A DNA stretch of 64,000 nt from Sulfitobacter mediterraneus (GTDB taxonomy: Bacteria > Pseudomonadota > Alphaproteobacteria > Rhodobacterales > Rhodobacteraceae). The DNA is taken from contig NZ_QBKU01000012.1 of assembly GCF_003054325.1 (NCBI RefSeq), positions 57,713 through 121,712 on the forward strand. Direction: 5' to 3'. The notes under the pieces were generated by a model. That model was not told the origin of the DNA and searched no databases. It saw only the letters and a program-made list of their open reading frames with translations. Both the position numbers and the translations under genes were made by a program. This document shows positions 52,515 through 62,878 of the stretch, one piece after another. Each line of letters opens with the position of its first letter. The first letter of the stretch is position 1.

Positions 52515-54761
52515 ATGGCAGAGCGTTTTGAAACAGAGAGCCGCAAATTGCTGGGCCGTTTGCGTGATGCATTGGCAAGCGATGACGCCGGGCAAGCGCG
52601 GCTCAACAAGATCACGCATCTGATTGCCAATTCGATGGGCTGTGAGGTCTGTTCGATCTATCTTTTCCGCGATGAAGAGACGCTAGAGCTTTGCGCGACA
52701 GAAGGGCTGAACGCGGATGCGGTCCACCAGACGCGGATGCGTCTGGGCGAAGGGCTTGTCGGGCGCGTCGCAAAAAAACGCCATGTGATCAACACCCCCG
52801 ATGCGCCGCAAGCGCCGGGGTTCCGGTTTATGCCGGAAACCGGTGAAGAGATCTATTCCAGCTTTCTGGGTGTGCCTGTGCAACGCTTGGGCGAAGCGCT
52901 GGGTGTTTTGGTGGTGCAATCGAAATCCGCGCGCGAGTTCTCTGCCGATGAGGTTTATGCCCTTGAAGTGGTGGCGATGGTGCTGGCCGAAATGACAGAG
53001 CTGGGCGCTTTTGTCGGCGAAGGTGCGGCGATGTCGGCGCGGCACAGCCAGCCGGTGATGATACGCGGGATTGTCGGGCAGGAAGGTGTGGCCGAGGGCC
53101 ATGTTTGGCTGCACGAGCCGCGGGTTGTGGTGTCCAATCCGATTGCCGATGATCCGCAGCGCGAAGAGGAACGCCTGACCGAAGCGGTGGAGCAATTGCG
53201 CATCAGCGTTGATCAGATGATGACGATGGCAGTGGGCGACAAAGACCAGCAACAGGTGCTTGAGGCGTACCGGATGTTTGCCAATTCCAAAGGCTGGATG
53301 CGGCGGATGCTGGAAGACATCGCCAGTGGTCTGTCGGCAGAGGCGGCAGTGGAAAAGGAACAATCGCTGGCGCGGGCGCGGATGGGGCAATCTACGGATG
53401 CTTACCTGCGCGAACGGCTGAGTGATCTGGACGATCTGAGCAACCGGTTGCTGCGCAATCTGACCGGGCAGGGGGCCGATACCGGCGCCGAGATGCCCGA
53501 TGATCCGATCTTGGTGGCGCGTAATATTGGGCCCGCAGAATTGTTGGATTACGGGCGAAAGCTGCGCGGGATCGTGCTTGATAACGGGTCTGTTGGATCG
53601 CATGCCGCGATCATTGCGCGGGCGCTTGCGATTCCGCTGATTGTACGGGCAGGCCGTGTGACCGAAGACGCGCTCAACGGCGATCACATCATGGTGGACG
53701 GCGAACAGGGTATCGTTCATCTGCGCCCTGATGACACCGTTGCCACGGCCTTCCGCGACAAAATCGCCATGCAGGCAGAGGCGCAGGAACGCTATGCCTC
53801 GATCCGTGATTTACCGGCGCAGACCAAATGCGGGTCAGTTGTGGCGTTGCATATGAACGCCGGATTGATGGCCGATTTGCCTTCGCTCGATGGCTCTGGT
53901 GCAGAAGGGGTGGGGCTGTTTCGCACCGAACTGCAATTCCTCGTGCGCAACCAGATGCCCAAACGGTCCGAACTTTCGGCGCTCTATGCGCGGGTTCTGG
54001 ACGCGGCACATGGCAAGCGCGTGGTATTTCGGACCCTCGATATCGGGTCTGACAAGGTACTGCCTTACATGAAACCCAACGACGAGCCGAACCCGGCGTT
54101 GGGCTGGCGTGCGATCCGCGTGGGCCTCGACAAACCGGGTATCATGCGGATGCAGCTTCAAGCGCTTATTCGTGCAGCGGCGGGGCGGCCTTTGACGGTC
54201 ATGTTCCCCTTTGTTGCGCAGTTCGAAGAATTTCGCGCTGCCCGCGCCGAGGTGGACAAAACGCTGGCGCGAGAAGAGCGTTTGGGCCACGTCCTGCCCG
54301 AAACCGTCGAGGTGGGCGCGATGTTGGAGACACCCAGCCTTGCCTTTGCCCCGCAGAAATTCTTTGAAGAGGTCGAATTCCTGTCCATCGGCGGCAATGA
54401 CTTGAAACAGTTTTTCTTTGCGGCTGATCGCGAAAACGAACGGGTGCGGCGGCGCTATGATACGCTGAACGTCAGTTTCCTGAGCTTTCTCGAAGGTATC
54501 GCGGACCGCTGCGCCGAGACCAACACCGCCCTGTCGTTCTGCGGCGAGGATGCGGGGCGTCCGGTTGAAGCGCTGTGTTTTGCAGCCATCGGATTTCGCA
54601 GCCTGTCGATGAGGCCTGCCTCCATCGGGCCGGTTAAAAGCCTGCTGCGGCGCTGCAATCTGGATGAGGTACGCCAAGTCATCCATGAGGCGCGTGATCG
54701 CGGTGAAATGTCGGTCCGATCCGCCGTGATGGACTATGTTCGCGCCCAGCATCAGGGCTGA
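52515..54761 (+). CDS. ptsP: PEP-protein phosphotransferase PtsP (enzyme I of the nitrogen PTS)
   Basis: 748 residues: an N-terminal GAF domain (about 17-165), an enzyme I N-domain, the phosphohistidine His363 in DNGSVGSHAAIIARALAIPL, and a C-terminal PEP-binding TIM barrel (VGLFRTELQFLVRN, FLSIGGNDLKQFFFAADREN, catalytic Cys in FCGEDAGRPVEAL). It passes phosphate from PEP to NPr in a signalling relay linked to nitrogen and carbon status. Its stop is directly adjacent to the hutC stop. Confidence 0.96.
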   Translation: MAERFETESRKLLGRLRDALASDDAGQARLNKITHLIANSMGCEVCSIYLFRDEETLELCATEGLNADAVHQTRMRLGEGLVGRVAKKRHVINTPDAPQAPGFRFMPETGEEIYSSFLGVPVQRLGEALGVLVVQSKSAREFSADEVYALEVVAMVLAEMTELGAFVGEGAAMSARHSQPVMIRGIVGQEGVAEGHVWLHEPRVVVSNPIADDPQREEERLTEAVEQLRISVDQMMTMAVGDKDQQQVLEAYRMFANSKGWMRRMLEDIASGLSAEAAVEKEQSLARARMGQSTDAYLRERLSDLDDLSNRLLRNLTGQGADTGAEMPDDPILVARNIGPAELLDYGRKLRGIVLDNGSVGSHAAIIARALAIPLIVRAGRVTEDALNGDHIMVDGEQGIVHLRPDDTVATAFRDKIAMQAEAQERYASIRDLPAQTKCGSVVALHMNAGLMADLPSLDGSGAEGVGLFRTELQFLVRNQMPKRSELSALYARVLDAAHGKRVVFRTLDIGSDKVLPYMKPNDEPNPALGWRAIRVGLDKPGIMRMQLQALIRAAAGRPLTVMFPFVAQFEEFRAARAEVDKTLAREERLGHVLPETVEVGAMLETPSLAFAPQKFFEEVEFLSIGGNDLKQFFFAADRENERVRRRYDTLNVSFLSFLEGIADRCAETNTALSFCGEDAGRPVEALCFAAIGFRSLSMRPASIGPVKSLLRRCNLDEVRQVIHEARDRGEMSVRSAVMDYVRAQHQG

Positions 54762-55406
54762 TCAGATCACCAGTCGCACCGCGTGGCCGGGGGCATAGGA
54801 CATGCGCACCGCGGTCACCATGGCCGTTTCGCTAAAGGTTTCGCGGCGCAAGACCATCAAGGGCGCGGCGGGTGCACATTCGAGGTGTTTGGTGTCGAAA
54901 CCGCTGGCCGGCTCGGCGGCATATTCCAAGGTGCCCCGGTCAAACGGGGCATTTTGAACCAGCCATTCATTGGCGCTGATCTGGTCCAGATCGACATCGG
55001 CCATCTGCGGCACTTCGGACAGGTTGACCTGTCGCTGTTCGGCGGCAAAGGGGGCCTTGTCCGCAAAATGCAGCCCCTCAAGATGCAGCAGACCCCCCTT
55101 GATTTTGCGGCTGATTACGCGGTGGGAATAGGCTTTGCCCAGTCCTTCGACCTCTTGGCGCAGGATCGGCACCGACATTTGCGCGCGCCGTTGCGGCGAC
55201 AGGGCCACGCGGGTGCCAGCGCGGCGCCGCCGTTCGAGCCAGCCATCCTCGGCCAAAGCCCGCAGCGCACGGTTGACCGTGGCGCGGGCACAGCCCAGCT
55301 CGCGGGCCAGTTCGGCCTCGTTGGGGATCAATCCGCCGGGAGGCCATTCGCGGCTTTGAATGCGCCGCAAGGCCTCGGTCTGGATGTCCTGCCAGCCGCG
55401 TTTCAC
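54762..55406 (-). CDS. hutC: HutC-like GntR-family repressor of histidine utilisation
   Basis: 214 residues. An N-terminal GntR winged helix (GLIPNEAELARELGCARATV, NRALRALAEDGWLERRRRAG) and a C-terminal UTRA ligand-binding domain (HRVISRKIKGGLLHLEGLHF to the end). The start is GTG at 55406, four-base GTGA overlap with the hutF stop. HutC proteins repress hut genes until urocanate binds. A matching operator candidate lies between hutF and hutI. The family assignment rests mainly on context with the GntR/UTRA domains. Confidence 0.92.
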   Translation of the reverse strand: MKRGWQDIQTEALRRIQSREWPPGGLIPNEAELARELGCARATVNRALRALAEDGWLERRRRAGTRVALSPQRRAQMSVPILRQEVEGLGKAYSHRVISRKIKGGLLHLEGLHFADKAPFAAEQRQVNLSEVPQMADVDLDQISANEWLVQNAPFDRGTLEYAAEPASGFDTKHLECAPAAPLMVLRRETFSETAMVTAVRMSYAPGHAVRLVI

Positions 55407-56752
55407 ATCACGTCCTTGAGCCGGTGAAGGGTCTCGCGGTAGGCATTTGTGATCTCGGTGCGGGCAATGTGCATGCCGTCTTGTACCATATGGCGGCCCG
55501 CAGCCCAAACATCCGTAACGCGGGTGTCGGTCCCCGCAAAGATCCAAGTGTCCAGCACATTGTCGCCCTCCCGGCCAATCAAATCCGTTGCATTGCCGTC
55601 CAGCGCCATCAGATCGGCCCAGGCGCCCACTTCGATGGCGCCGGACTTGCGCCCAGCGGCCTGTGCGCCGCCCCGGCAAGCGCCATCAAACAAGACCCGC
55701 CCGGTTGAGCGATCTTCGGTCGCCATCACAGCCCGGTTCAGAGTGCTCAGGCGTTGGGAATACTCCAGCGTCCGCAGTTCTTGTGCCAATGAAATCAGAA
55801 TGTTGCTGTCTGACCCGATGCCCCAGATCCCCTTGGCATCTGACCATGTCACCCCGTTAAAAATGCCATCCCCAAGCGAGCTTTCGGTCAAGGGGCACAG
55901 CCCGGCAACCGCGCCGGTGGCCGCCAGTCCACGTGTCTCGGCTTCGGTCATCTGCGTGCAATGGATCATGCACCAACGTGGATCAACCTCGACATTGGCC
56001 AATGCCCATTCGACGGGGCGGGCGCCATAGGCCGTCTCGATCTCTTCGACCTCCGCGACCTGTTCGGCCAAATGCATATGGATCGGACCGCCAAATGATT
56101 GCAGCGCTCTGATCTGATCTGGCGTTACGGCACGCAGGGAATGTGGCGCCACGCCGATGTTTGCATCCGCTGGCAAACCTTTCACGGCGACCTGTGCCCC
56201 ATCCCAAAGGGTTTGATACCCATCCAGATCATTGCCAAAACGGATTTGACCGGGGCCAAGCGCGCGCCCGTCCACGCCGCCTTGGGCATAAAGCACCGGC
56301 AACAGCGTCAGTCCAACGCCCGTCTGTTCTGCCGCAGCGGCGATCCGCGTGGCCAGTTCGGCGCGGTTGTCATAGGCATGACCGCCCGGCTGATGATGCA
56401 GGTAGTGGAACTCGACGCTGGCGGCATATCCTGCCTCCAACATCTCCATCTGGACCTGAGCAGTGATGGCCTGAATGTCCTCTGGCGTCAGTTGATCCAG
56501 AAACCGGAACATCAACTGCCGCCATGTCCAGAAACTGTCCGTTGGCTCTGCTCCGCGCCGTTCTGTCAGCCCGCCCATCGCCCTTTGAAACGCATGGCTG
56601 TGCAGGTTGGTGGGCGCGGGCAAGAGGATATCAACCTGCGTGTCTGCGGGCCCCTCGCCAATCGCGGCGATGCGTCCGTCCTTGAGGGTCAGGGTGACGT
56701 CATTGACCCACCCAGAGGGCAGCAACGCGGTTTTGGCCTTAATTTTTGTCAT
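55403..56752 (-). CDS. hutF: Formimidoylglutamate deiminase
   Basis: 449 residues of the amidohydrolase family, with metal ligands in LPAPTNLHSHAFQRAMGG (His51, His53), and further sites in HMHLAEQVAEVEEIET-like sequence (IHMHLAEQVAEVEEIE) and SDSNILISLAQELRTLEYSQ. It deaminates N-formimino-glutamate to N-formyl-glutamate plus ammonia. AGAGG lies six bases before the ATG. The presence of HutF and HutG means this strain uses the five-step route. It shares the divergent promoter region with hutI and overlaps hutC. Confidence 0.95.
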   Translation of the reverse strand: MTKIKAKTALLPSGWVNDVTLTLKDGRIAAIGEGPADTQVDILLPAPTNLHSHAFQRAMGGLTERRGAEPTDSFWTWRQLMFRFLDQLTPEDIQAITAQVQMEMLEAGYAASVEFHYLHHQPGGHAYDNRAELATRIAAAAEQTGVGLTLLPVLYAQGGVDGRALGPGQIRFGNDLDGYQTLWDGAQVAVKGLPADANIGVAPHSLRAVTPDQIRALQSFGGPIHMHLAEQVAEVEEIETAYGARPVEWALANVEVDPRWCMIHCTQMTEAETRGLAATGAVAGLCPLTESSLGDGIFNGVTWSDAKGIWGIGSDSNILISLAQELRTLEYSQRLSTLNRAVMATEDRSTGRVLFDGACRGGAQAAGRKSGAIEVGAWADLMALDGNATDLIGREGDNVLDTWIFAGTDTRVTDVWAAGRHMVQDGMHIARTEITNAYRETLHRLKDVM

Positions 56753-56788
56753 GTCTTGCCTCTTGACGACTCAGGGTGTGATCTGAAT

Positions 56789-56800
56789 ATGTCTATACAT
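56789..56800. promoter_or_regulatory. Candidate HutC operator between hutF and hutI
   Basis: ATGTCTATACAT is a 12-base near palindrome (ten of twelve positions pair), resembling the TGT-A-ACA type sites reported for HutC. It lies 36 bases from the hutF start and 34 from hutI. TTGACG at 56763-56768 is a possible -35 box for hutI. Confidence 0.6.
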
Positions 56801-56834
56801 AATTACAAATCAGCCGCGAGATAAAGGGAAATTC

Positions 56835-58031
56835 ATGCATCAACTGCTCTGCAATGCGCGATTGGCGACGATGGTGGGGGCTGATTATGGGTTGGTCGAG
56901 ACAGGCTGTGTTGTCTTGGACGGCGATTTGATCGGCTGGGCCGGGCCTGAAACAGAGCTGCCAGAAGAGTTTGCCGGCGCGGAACGCCGCGATATGGGCG
57001 GGCGTCTGATCACCCCCGGCCTGGTGGATTGCCACACCCATCTGGTGCATGGCGGCAACCGGGCCCGTGAATTTGAAATGCGACTGCAAGGGGCCAGCTA
57101 TGAAGAGGTCGCGCGGGCAGGGGGCGGAATTGTCTCGACCGTTGGCGCGACCCGCGATGCGGATCTCGATAGCCTGATCGCCAGCGCTTTGCCGCGCCTT
57201 GATGCGATGATCGCCGAAGGGGTTTGTACCGTTGAGATAAAGTCGGGTTATGGGCTGGACCTTGAGACAGAACTGCGGATGCTCCGGGCGGCCCGCAAGC
57301 TGGGCGAGATGCGATCAATTCGTGTAGTGACCAGTTTCCTCGGGGCACATGCGGTGCCAAAGGAATTTGCTGGCCGCGCAGATGCTTACATCGACGAAAT
57401 GTGCATTCCGGCCCTGCGTGCCGCCCATGCCGAAGGGCTGGTGGATGCGGTGGACGGGTTTTGCGAAGGCATCGCCTTTGACACCGCACAGATCGCGCGG
57501 GTCTTTGACGTTGCGCGGGAACTTGGCCTGCCGGTCAAACTGCATGCCGAACAACTTTCACATATCGGCGGCACCAAACTGGCGGCTGAATATGGGGCGA
57601 TCTCGGCAGATCATGTTGAATATGCCACCGCTGCAGATGCCAAAGCACTCGCCAAGGCCGGAACCGTCGCGGTGTTGTTGCCCGGCGCGTTCTATACCGT
57701 GCATGAAACCCAAGCGCCGCCCGTTGCGGCGTTTCGCGATGAAGGCACGGAGATGGCATTGGCCACAGACTGTAATCCCGGTTCTTCGCCTCTGGCCTCG
57801 GTTTTGGTGACGATGAACATGGGCTGCACTCTGTTCCGTCTAACCCCTGAAGAGGCGCTGCGCGGTGTGACGCTGAATGGGGCCAAGGCGCTGGGTATGA
57901 CGGATCGCGGTCAAATCGCCGCTGGTCAGCGGGCGGATTTATGTGTTTGGAACATCGAACATCCGGCCGAACTGGCCTATCGCATTGGGTTTAACCCCTT
58001 GCATTCACGTATTTTTGGAGGACAGCAATGA
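56835..58031 (+). CDS. hutI: Imidazolonepropionase
   Basis: 398 residues of the amidohydrolase family; metal ligands at [10 protein letters not shown] (His67, His69), further motifs [43 protein letters not shown] and [20 protein letters not shown]. It hydrolyses imidazolone propionate to N-formiminoglutamate. AAAGGGA lies upstream of the ATG. It overlaps hutH by four bases. Confidence 0.97.
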   Translation: MHQLLCNARLATMVGADYGLVETGCVVLDGDLIGWAGPETELPEEFAGAERRDMGGRLITPGLVDCHTHLVHGGNRAREFEMRLQGASYEEVARAGGGIVSTVGATRDADLDSLIASALPRLDAMIAEGVCTVEIKSGYGLDLETELRMLRAARKLGEMRSIRVVTSFLGAHAVPKEFAGRADAYIDEMCIPALRAAHAEGLVDAVDGFCEGIAFDTAQIARVFDVARELGLPVKLHAEQLSHIGGTKLAAEYGAISADHVEYATAADAKALAKAGTVAVLLPGAFYTVHETQAPPVAAFRDEGTEMALATDCNPGSSPLASVLVTMNMGCTLFRLTPEEALRGVTLNGAKALGMTDRGQIAAGQRADLCVWNIEHPAELAYRIGFNPLHSRIFGGQQ

Positions 58032-59533
58032 TCCTGACACCGGGGGCTGTACGGCTCGATACATTGGAAGTGATCTGGCGCGATGGAGGGCAAATCACCC
58101 TTGATCCGGCGTGCCAACACGGCGTCGAAGCCGCCGCCGCGCTGGTGGCCAAGGCCGCGGCCGGGCAGGATGCGGTTTATGGGGTGAACACCGGTTTTGG
58201 CAAACTGGCCAGCCGCAAGATTGCCCCTGAGGACACGCAAACCCTGCAACGCAATTTGATCCTGTCCCATTGCTGCGGTGTGGGCGAGGCGCTGAGCCTG
58301 CCACTGACACGGATGATGATGACGCTCAAGCTGATGTCGCTGGGGCGCGGTGCCTCTGGCGTGCGTTGGGAGGTCTGCGCCCTGATCGAAGGGATGGTGA
58401 ATGCAGGCGTGATGCCGGTGATCCCTGCGCAAGGCTCGGTGGGTGCTTCGGGCGATCTGGCCCCGCTGGCGCATATGGCCGCTGCAATGATCGGCGAGGG
58501 CCGCGCGGTCTATCAGGGCGAAGAAATGTCCGGCAGCGAGGCCCTGAGCCGTGCCGGATTGACCGCAGTTGTGCTTGGCCCCAAGGAAGGGCTGGCGCTG
58601 ATCAACGGCACCCAGTTTTCGACCGCCTGCGCCCTTGCAGGTTTGTTTGACGCACAGAATGCTGTGCGCAACGCGATGGTTATCGCGGCGCTTAGCACCG
58701 ATGCGATCATGGGCTCCACCGCGCCACTGGTTGCCGACATTCACAGTCTTCGCGGCCATGCCGGACAGATCGATGTGGCCGAAGCGATGCGCGATCTGAT
58801 GGAAGGCTCCGAAATCCGTGAAAGCCACCGGGAGGATGATACCCGTGTACAAGATCCCTATTGCATCCGCTGCCAGCCGCAGGTGCTGGGCGCGGCCTGG
58901 GATGTGATCCGGCAGGCGGCACATACGCTTGAGGTCGAGGCCAACGCCGTGACCGACAATCCACTGGTTTTGGTGGGCGAGGGGCGCATCGTCTCGGGCG
59001 GGAACTTCCATGCCGAACCTGTGGGCTTTGCCGCCGATATGATTGCACTGGCCATTGCCGAGATTGGGGCGATTGGCCAACGCCGTGTGGCGCTGATGGT
59101 GGACCCGACGCTGAGCCATGATTTGCCGCCGTTCCTGACCCCTGACCCAGGGCTGAACTCTGGCTTTATGATTGCCGAAGTGACCACCGCCGCGCTGATG
59201 AGCGAGAACAAACATCTGGCCAATCCTTGCGTGACGGACAGCACGCCCACCTCCGCCAATCAGGAAGATCACGTGAGCATGGCCGCGCATGGCGCTTACC
59301 GTCTGGCGCGGATGAACCGGAACCTGTCGGCAATCCAGGCGGTCGAGGCGATGTGCGCCGCGCAAGGGGTTGAGGCGCGTGCGCCGCTGGCCACATCGGC
59401 GCGATTGCAACGGGTGATTGATCGGTTGCGGCAGGAGGTTCCGACCCTTGGCAAGGATCGCTATCTCGCGCCAGATATCGAAACGACCACAGCATTGGTG
59501 CGCAGTGGCGCATTGGTCGAGGCGGCACAATGA
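58028..59533 (+). CDS. hutH: Histidine ammonia-lyase
   Basis: 501 residues. The MIO-forming triad Ala140-Ser141-Gly142 lies in [14 protein letters not shown], with the substrate-contact segments [10 protein letters not shown] near the N-terminus and [18 protein letters not shown] near the C-terminus. It deaminates histidine to urocanate. Both ends overlap neighbours by four bases. Confidence 0.98.
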   Translation: MILTPGAVRLDTLEVIWRDGGQITLDPACQHGVEAAAALVAKAAAGQDAVYGVNTGFGKLASRKIAPEDTQTLQRNLILSHCCGVGEALSLPLTRMMMTLKLMSLGRGASGVRWEVCALIEGMVNAGVMPVIPAQGSVGASGDLAPLAHMAAAMIGEGRAVYQGEEMSGSEALSRAGLTAVVLGPKEGLALINGTQFSTACALAGLFDAQNAVRNAMVIAALSTDAIMGSTAPLVADIHSLRGHAGQIDVAEAMRDLMEGSEIRESHREDDTRVQDPYCIRCQPQVLGAAWDVIRQAAHTLEVEANAVTDNPLVLVGEGRIVSGGNFHAEPVGFAADMIALAIAEIGAIGQRRVALMVDPTLSHDLPPFLTPDPGLNSGFMIAEVTTAALMSENKHLANPCVTDSTPTSANQEDHVSMAAHGAYRLARMNRNLSAIQAVEAMCAAQGVEARAPLATSARLQRVIDRLRQEVPTLGKDRYLAPDIETTTALVRSGALVEAAQ

Positions 59534-60324
59534 TCGAGATCACCCAAGGAGGCAGCCCGATTGTTCTGGGCATGCCGCACACCGGAACGGAGGTGCCGCC
59601 CGAAATATGGGACAAACTCAACGAACGCGGCCAGGCGCTGGCCGATACCGACTGGCATATTGACCGCCTTTACAATGGCTTGGGGCTGGACGTTACAGTG
59701 GTGCGCACGCCGATCCACCGCTATGTGATTGATCCCAATCGCGGCCCTGATGACGCAAGCCTTTATCCGGGACAAAACACGACGGGTCTGTGCCCGTTAA
59801 CGGATTTTGAAGGTTTCCCGATATACCATGAGGGACAAGAGCCGGACGCGGATGAGGTTTCGCGCCGCCGCGCGCTCTATCACGCGCCCTATCATGATGC
59901 GTTATCCACAGAACTGGCGCGGGTGAAAGCCAAACATGGCATTGCGCTGCTGTATGATTGCCACTCAATCCGGTCGGTTATCCCCTATCTTTTTGACGAT
60001 ACCCTGCCTGATCTGAACATCGGGACCAATTCCTCCACAAGCTGTGGCCAGTTTGTGGAGCGGGCTGTGGAAACCCGTTGCCGCGCCGCGCAGGACTATT
60101 CCAGTGTCCTCAATGGGCGTTTCAAAGGTGGCTGGACAACGCGGCATTATGGGCAACCTGCGGAAAACATTCACGCAATCCAGATGGAACTGGCCCAATC
60201 CACCTATATGGACGAGACCCCGCCATGGCAGTGGCGGGCCGACAAGGCAGAACGGCTCAGGCCGGTTCTTTACCGCATTCTCAATGACTTGACCGAGCTT
60301 CTTTATGAAAGGCAGCAGCGATGA
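59530..60324 (+). CDS. hutG: N-formylglutamate deformylase
   Basis: 264 residues of the N-formylglutamate amidohydrolase family: [56 protein letters not shown] and [13 protein letters not shown]. It makes glutamate and formate, the last step of the HutF route. Confidence 0.95.
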   Translation: MIEITQGGSPIVLGMPHTGTEVPPEIWDKLNERGQALADTDWHIDRLYNGLGLDVTVVRTPIHRYVIDPNRGPDDASLYPGQNTTGLCPLTDFEGFPIYHEGQEPDADEVSRRRALYHAPYHDALSTELARVKAKHGIALLYDCHSIRSVIPYLFDDTLPDLNIGTNSSTSCGQFVERAVETRCRAAQDYSSVLNGRFKGGWTTRHYGQPAENIHAIQMELAQSTYMDETPPWQWRADKAERLRPVLYRILNDLTELLYERQQR

Positions 60325-61991
60325 CAAATCCCCGTCACAACACCCGAGACATCTTTCCTGCCACCGGCACCGAGCTAACGGCCAAAAGCTGGATGACAGA
60401 AGCACCGATGCGCATGTTGATGAACAACTTGCACCCCGATGTCGCTGAAAACCCTCACGAATTGGTGGTTTACGGCGGCATTGGCCGTGCTGCCCGCACG
60501 TGGGAAGACTTTGACCGCATCGTTGCCGCTCTGACCGATCTGGAGGGCGATGAGACGCTGCTTGTGCAATCTGGCAAACCTGTGGGCGTGTTCAAGACCC
60601 ACGAAAATGCCCCCAGAGTGTTGATTGCAAACAGCAATCTGGTGCCGCACTGGGCCAATTGGGATCACTTTAACGAGCTCGATAAACGCGGGCTGGCGAT
60701 GTACGGCCAGATGACCGCCGGATCGTGGATTTACATTGGAACTCAAGGGATTGTCCAAGGAACTTACGAGACTTTTGTCGAGGCAGGCCGCCAACATTAT
60801 GATGGCAATCTGACCGGAAAATGGATCCTGACCGGCGGTCTGGGCGGCATGGGCGGCGCACAGCCCTTGGCGGCGGTTATGGCCGGCGCCTGCTGTCTGG
60901 CGGTGGAATGCAACCCCGACAGCATCGACTTCCGCCTGCGCACCAAATACCTCGACGAGAAGGCCGAGACACTTGACGAAGCGCTTGAGATGATCGACCG
61001 CTGGACCAAGGCAGGCGAGGCCAAATCAGTCGGCCTGCTTGGCAATGCTGCCGATATATTCCCCGAGCTGGTCAAACGCGGCGTCCGGCCTGATATCGTG
61101 ACGGATCAAACCAGCGCACATGACCCGCTGAATGGATACCTGCCGCAGGGCTGGACCATGGGCGAATGGCGCGCCAAACGTGAGAGCGATCCAAAAGCCG
61201 TCGAGAAAGCCGCCCGTGCCAGCATGAAGGTTCATGTGGCCGCGATGGTGGATTTTTGGACCGCCGGTGTGCCGACGCTGGACTACGGTAACAACATCCG
61301 GCAGGTCGCCTTGGAAGAGGGGCTGGAGAACGCCTTTGCCTTCCCCGGATTTGTGCCCGCCTATATTCGCCCGTTGTTCTGCCGCGGCGTTGGCCCGTTC
61401 CGTTGGGCGGCGCTGTCCGGTGATCCCGAGGATATCTACAAGACCGATCAAAAGGTCAAAGAGTTGATACCGGACGATCCGCATCTGCACAAATGGCTGG
61501 ATATGGCCCGCGAACGGATCTCATTCCAAGGTCTGCCTGCGCGTATCTGTTGGGTTGGTCTGGGCCTGCGTGACAAGCTGGGCCTTGCGTTCAACGAGAT
61601 GGTGCGAAACGGCGAATTGAAAGCGCCGATCGTGATTGGCCGCGATCATTTGGACAGCGGATCAGTGGCGAGCCCGAACCGTGAGACCGAGGCCATGAAA
61701 GACGGTTCTGACGCGGTAAGCGATTGGCCGTTGCTCAATGCGCTGCTCAATACGGCGTCCGGGGCAACATGGGTGTCGTTGCACCATGGCGGCGGCGTCG
61801 GCATGGGTTTCAGCCAGCATTCAGGCATGGTGATCTGTTGTGATGGCACCGAAGAGGCCGATGCGCGGATTGCACGGGTGCTTTGGAATGATCCGGCCAC
61901 TGGTGTGATGCGCCATGCGGATGCAGGTTATGACATTGCGCTGGATTGCGCCCGTGAGAAGGGCCTGAACCTGCCCGGCATTCTGGGTTAA
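60321..61991 (+). CDS. hutU: Urocanate hydratase
   Basis: 556 residues with the urocanase motifs: [20 protein letters not shown], the NAD-binding [27 protein letters not shown] [20 protein letters not shown] and [20 protein letters not shown] (given as shorter motifs in the sequence at the matching places). It converts urocanate to imidazolone propionate. It ends the hutIHGU operon, and a terminator follows 76 bases later. Confidence 0.97.
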   Translation: MTNPRHNTRDIFPATGTELTAKSWMTEAPMRMLMNNLHPDVAENPHELVVYGGIGRAARTWEDFDRIVAALTDLEGDETLLVQSGKPVGVFKTHENAPRVLIANSNLVPHWANWDHFNELDKRGLAMYGQMTAGSWIYIGTQGIVQGTYETFVEAGRQHYDGNLTGKWILTGGLGGMGGAQPLAAVMAGACCLAVECNPDSIDFRLRTKYLDEKAETLDEALEMIDRWTKAGEAKSVGLLGNAADIFPELVKRGVRPDIVTDQTSAHDPLNGYLPQGWTMGEWRAKRESDPKAVEKAARASMKVHVAAMVDFWTAGVPTLDYGNNIRQVALEEGLENAFAFPGFVPAYIRPLFCRGVGPFRWAALSGDPEDIYKTDQKVKELIPDDPHLHKWLDMARERISFQGLPARICWVGLGLRDKLGLAFNEMVRNGELKAPIVIGRDHLDSGSVASPNRETEAMKDGSDAVSDWPLLNALLNTASGATWVSLHHGGGVGMGFSQHSGMVICCDGTEEADARIARVLWNDPATGVMRHADAGYDIALDCAREKGLNLPGILG

Positions 61992-62015
61992 CCTGTCTGT
62001 GTCCGGCGGCGGATT

Positions 62016-62064
62016 GAGGGGCCAGCCCCTCAAACTCCCCGGAGGTATTTAAGGCCAAAAAGGG
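62016..62064 (+). repeat. Copy of the dispersed 3'-flanking element after hutU
   Basis: GAGGGGC/GCCCCTC (62016-62022 with 62025-62031) followed by AAACTCCCCGGAGGTATTTA and AGGCCAAAAAGGG. It matches the elements at 45.96 kb, 46.03 kb and 50.47 kb. Confidence 0.65.
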
Positions 62065-62066
62065 AG

Positions 62067-62097
62067 GGGCGCATGGTAAGGTCCGTGCGCCCTTTTT
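62067..62097 (+). terminator. Intrinsic terminator of the hut operon
   Basis: GGGCGCA at 62067-62073 pairs with TGCGCCC at 62086-62092 around a 12-base loop, followed by TTTTT (62093-62097). It comes directly after the dispersed element. Confidence 0.85.
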
Positions 62098-62413
62098 GCT
62101 ATTGGCTGCCTCAGAGACAGCTGTTGGGATGCCGGCTGAACAGAGATCGTGGGGTATCTGTGCCGGAAGACGCACAAACCCGCATTGAGGGTTGGGAAAA
62201 CACAACAACCGGAAGCGGTCAAAGAGCCCAATTTGGGCACAAACCGCCAGCACCGGACATTGGTGCAAAAATTGAAATTATTCCGATGACGCGTCCACAG
62301 TCATATTGTGCTGTCAAATCACCTATGGTGAGCTGATCCGAAGATCATCAGAATAGCGTTTCTGACTAAAGTCCTTCGGTGAATTTGACAGTCCAAATTG
62401 CAATGCGCGCGTC
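62098..62413. other. Gene-free, AT-richer stretch
   Basis: About 316 bases between the hut terminator and the decayed lipoprotein gene. No gene, tRNA, strong hairpin or repeat was found. GC falls toward its right side, marking the start of the accessory segment. Confidence 0.5.
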
Positions 62414-62878
62414 ATGAGGCGCCTTGGCGGTATTCTGGCCGCCGCTTTGGCGTTCGCTGTTTCCGGTTGTAATGACAGCGGGATGTGGCGTCAGAAACTG
62501 ACATTGCGCATCAAGACGCCGTTTGGTCCGGTTGAGGCATTCGCCGCCGGCGATGTTGCAATGGCCCTGATTTAGGTTGGAGGCGAAAGGAGCGGGGTTT
62601 GGTTTCAGCCAGAATCTGACCCTGTATGTTTGGATTTCGGGCGGGTAGAGCCGCTATCGGCGGCCTCGCGGCTTAAGGTGATTTATGGCCTCTTTTTGCA
62701 GCAGGGCAGGCCGGCATTTCTCGCGAACAATAACCTCGGTTCTGGACAAAAGGACCAAAGCGCAGAAAAGCGACACCCACAGACGGCTTTCCCATGCGTT
62801 AAGCTGTCAGACGAGGTACGCCGCCAAAGCGTCCCTGCAGGTAGCGTTTTTGAAACCCTGCAGCGTCTTGCCTAGGTT
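62414..62878 (+). pseudogene. Probable decayed lipoprotein gene
   Basis: ATG at 62414 starts MRRLGGILAAALAFAVSGC, a lipoprotein signal with lipobox VSGC, then NDSGMWRQKLTLRIKTPFGP. A WRQKLTL...TP.GPV stretch of this kind is found in small Rhodobacteraceae lipoproteins (established from memory of the family; no search was run). The frame hits TAG at 62573 after 53 codons, yet the same frame then stays open for about a hundred codons to 62875. The second part has no recognisable sequence, so further damage or a change of origin is likely. It overlaps the 3' end of the ATPase fragment on the other strand. Confidence 0.5.

Noticed and set aside
57977..59530. A 517-codon minus-strand open frame opposite hutH
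   Set aside because: It lies wholly antisense to a clear histidine ammonia-lyase and reads as Arg/His/Gln-rich sequence, typical of a shadow frame in GC-rich DNA.
62673..62795. Forty-codon frame right after the ATPase fragment as a relic of an RloB partner gene
   Set aside because: It starts three bases after the ATPase stop, in the right place, but neither this frame nor the other minus-strand frames gave recognisable RloB sequence.
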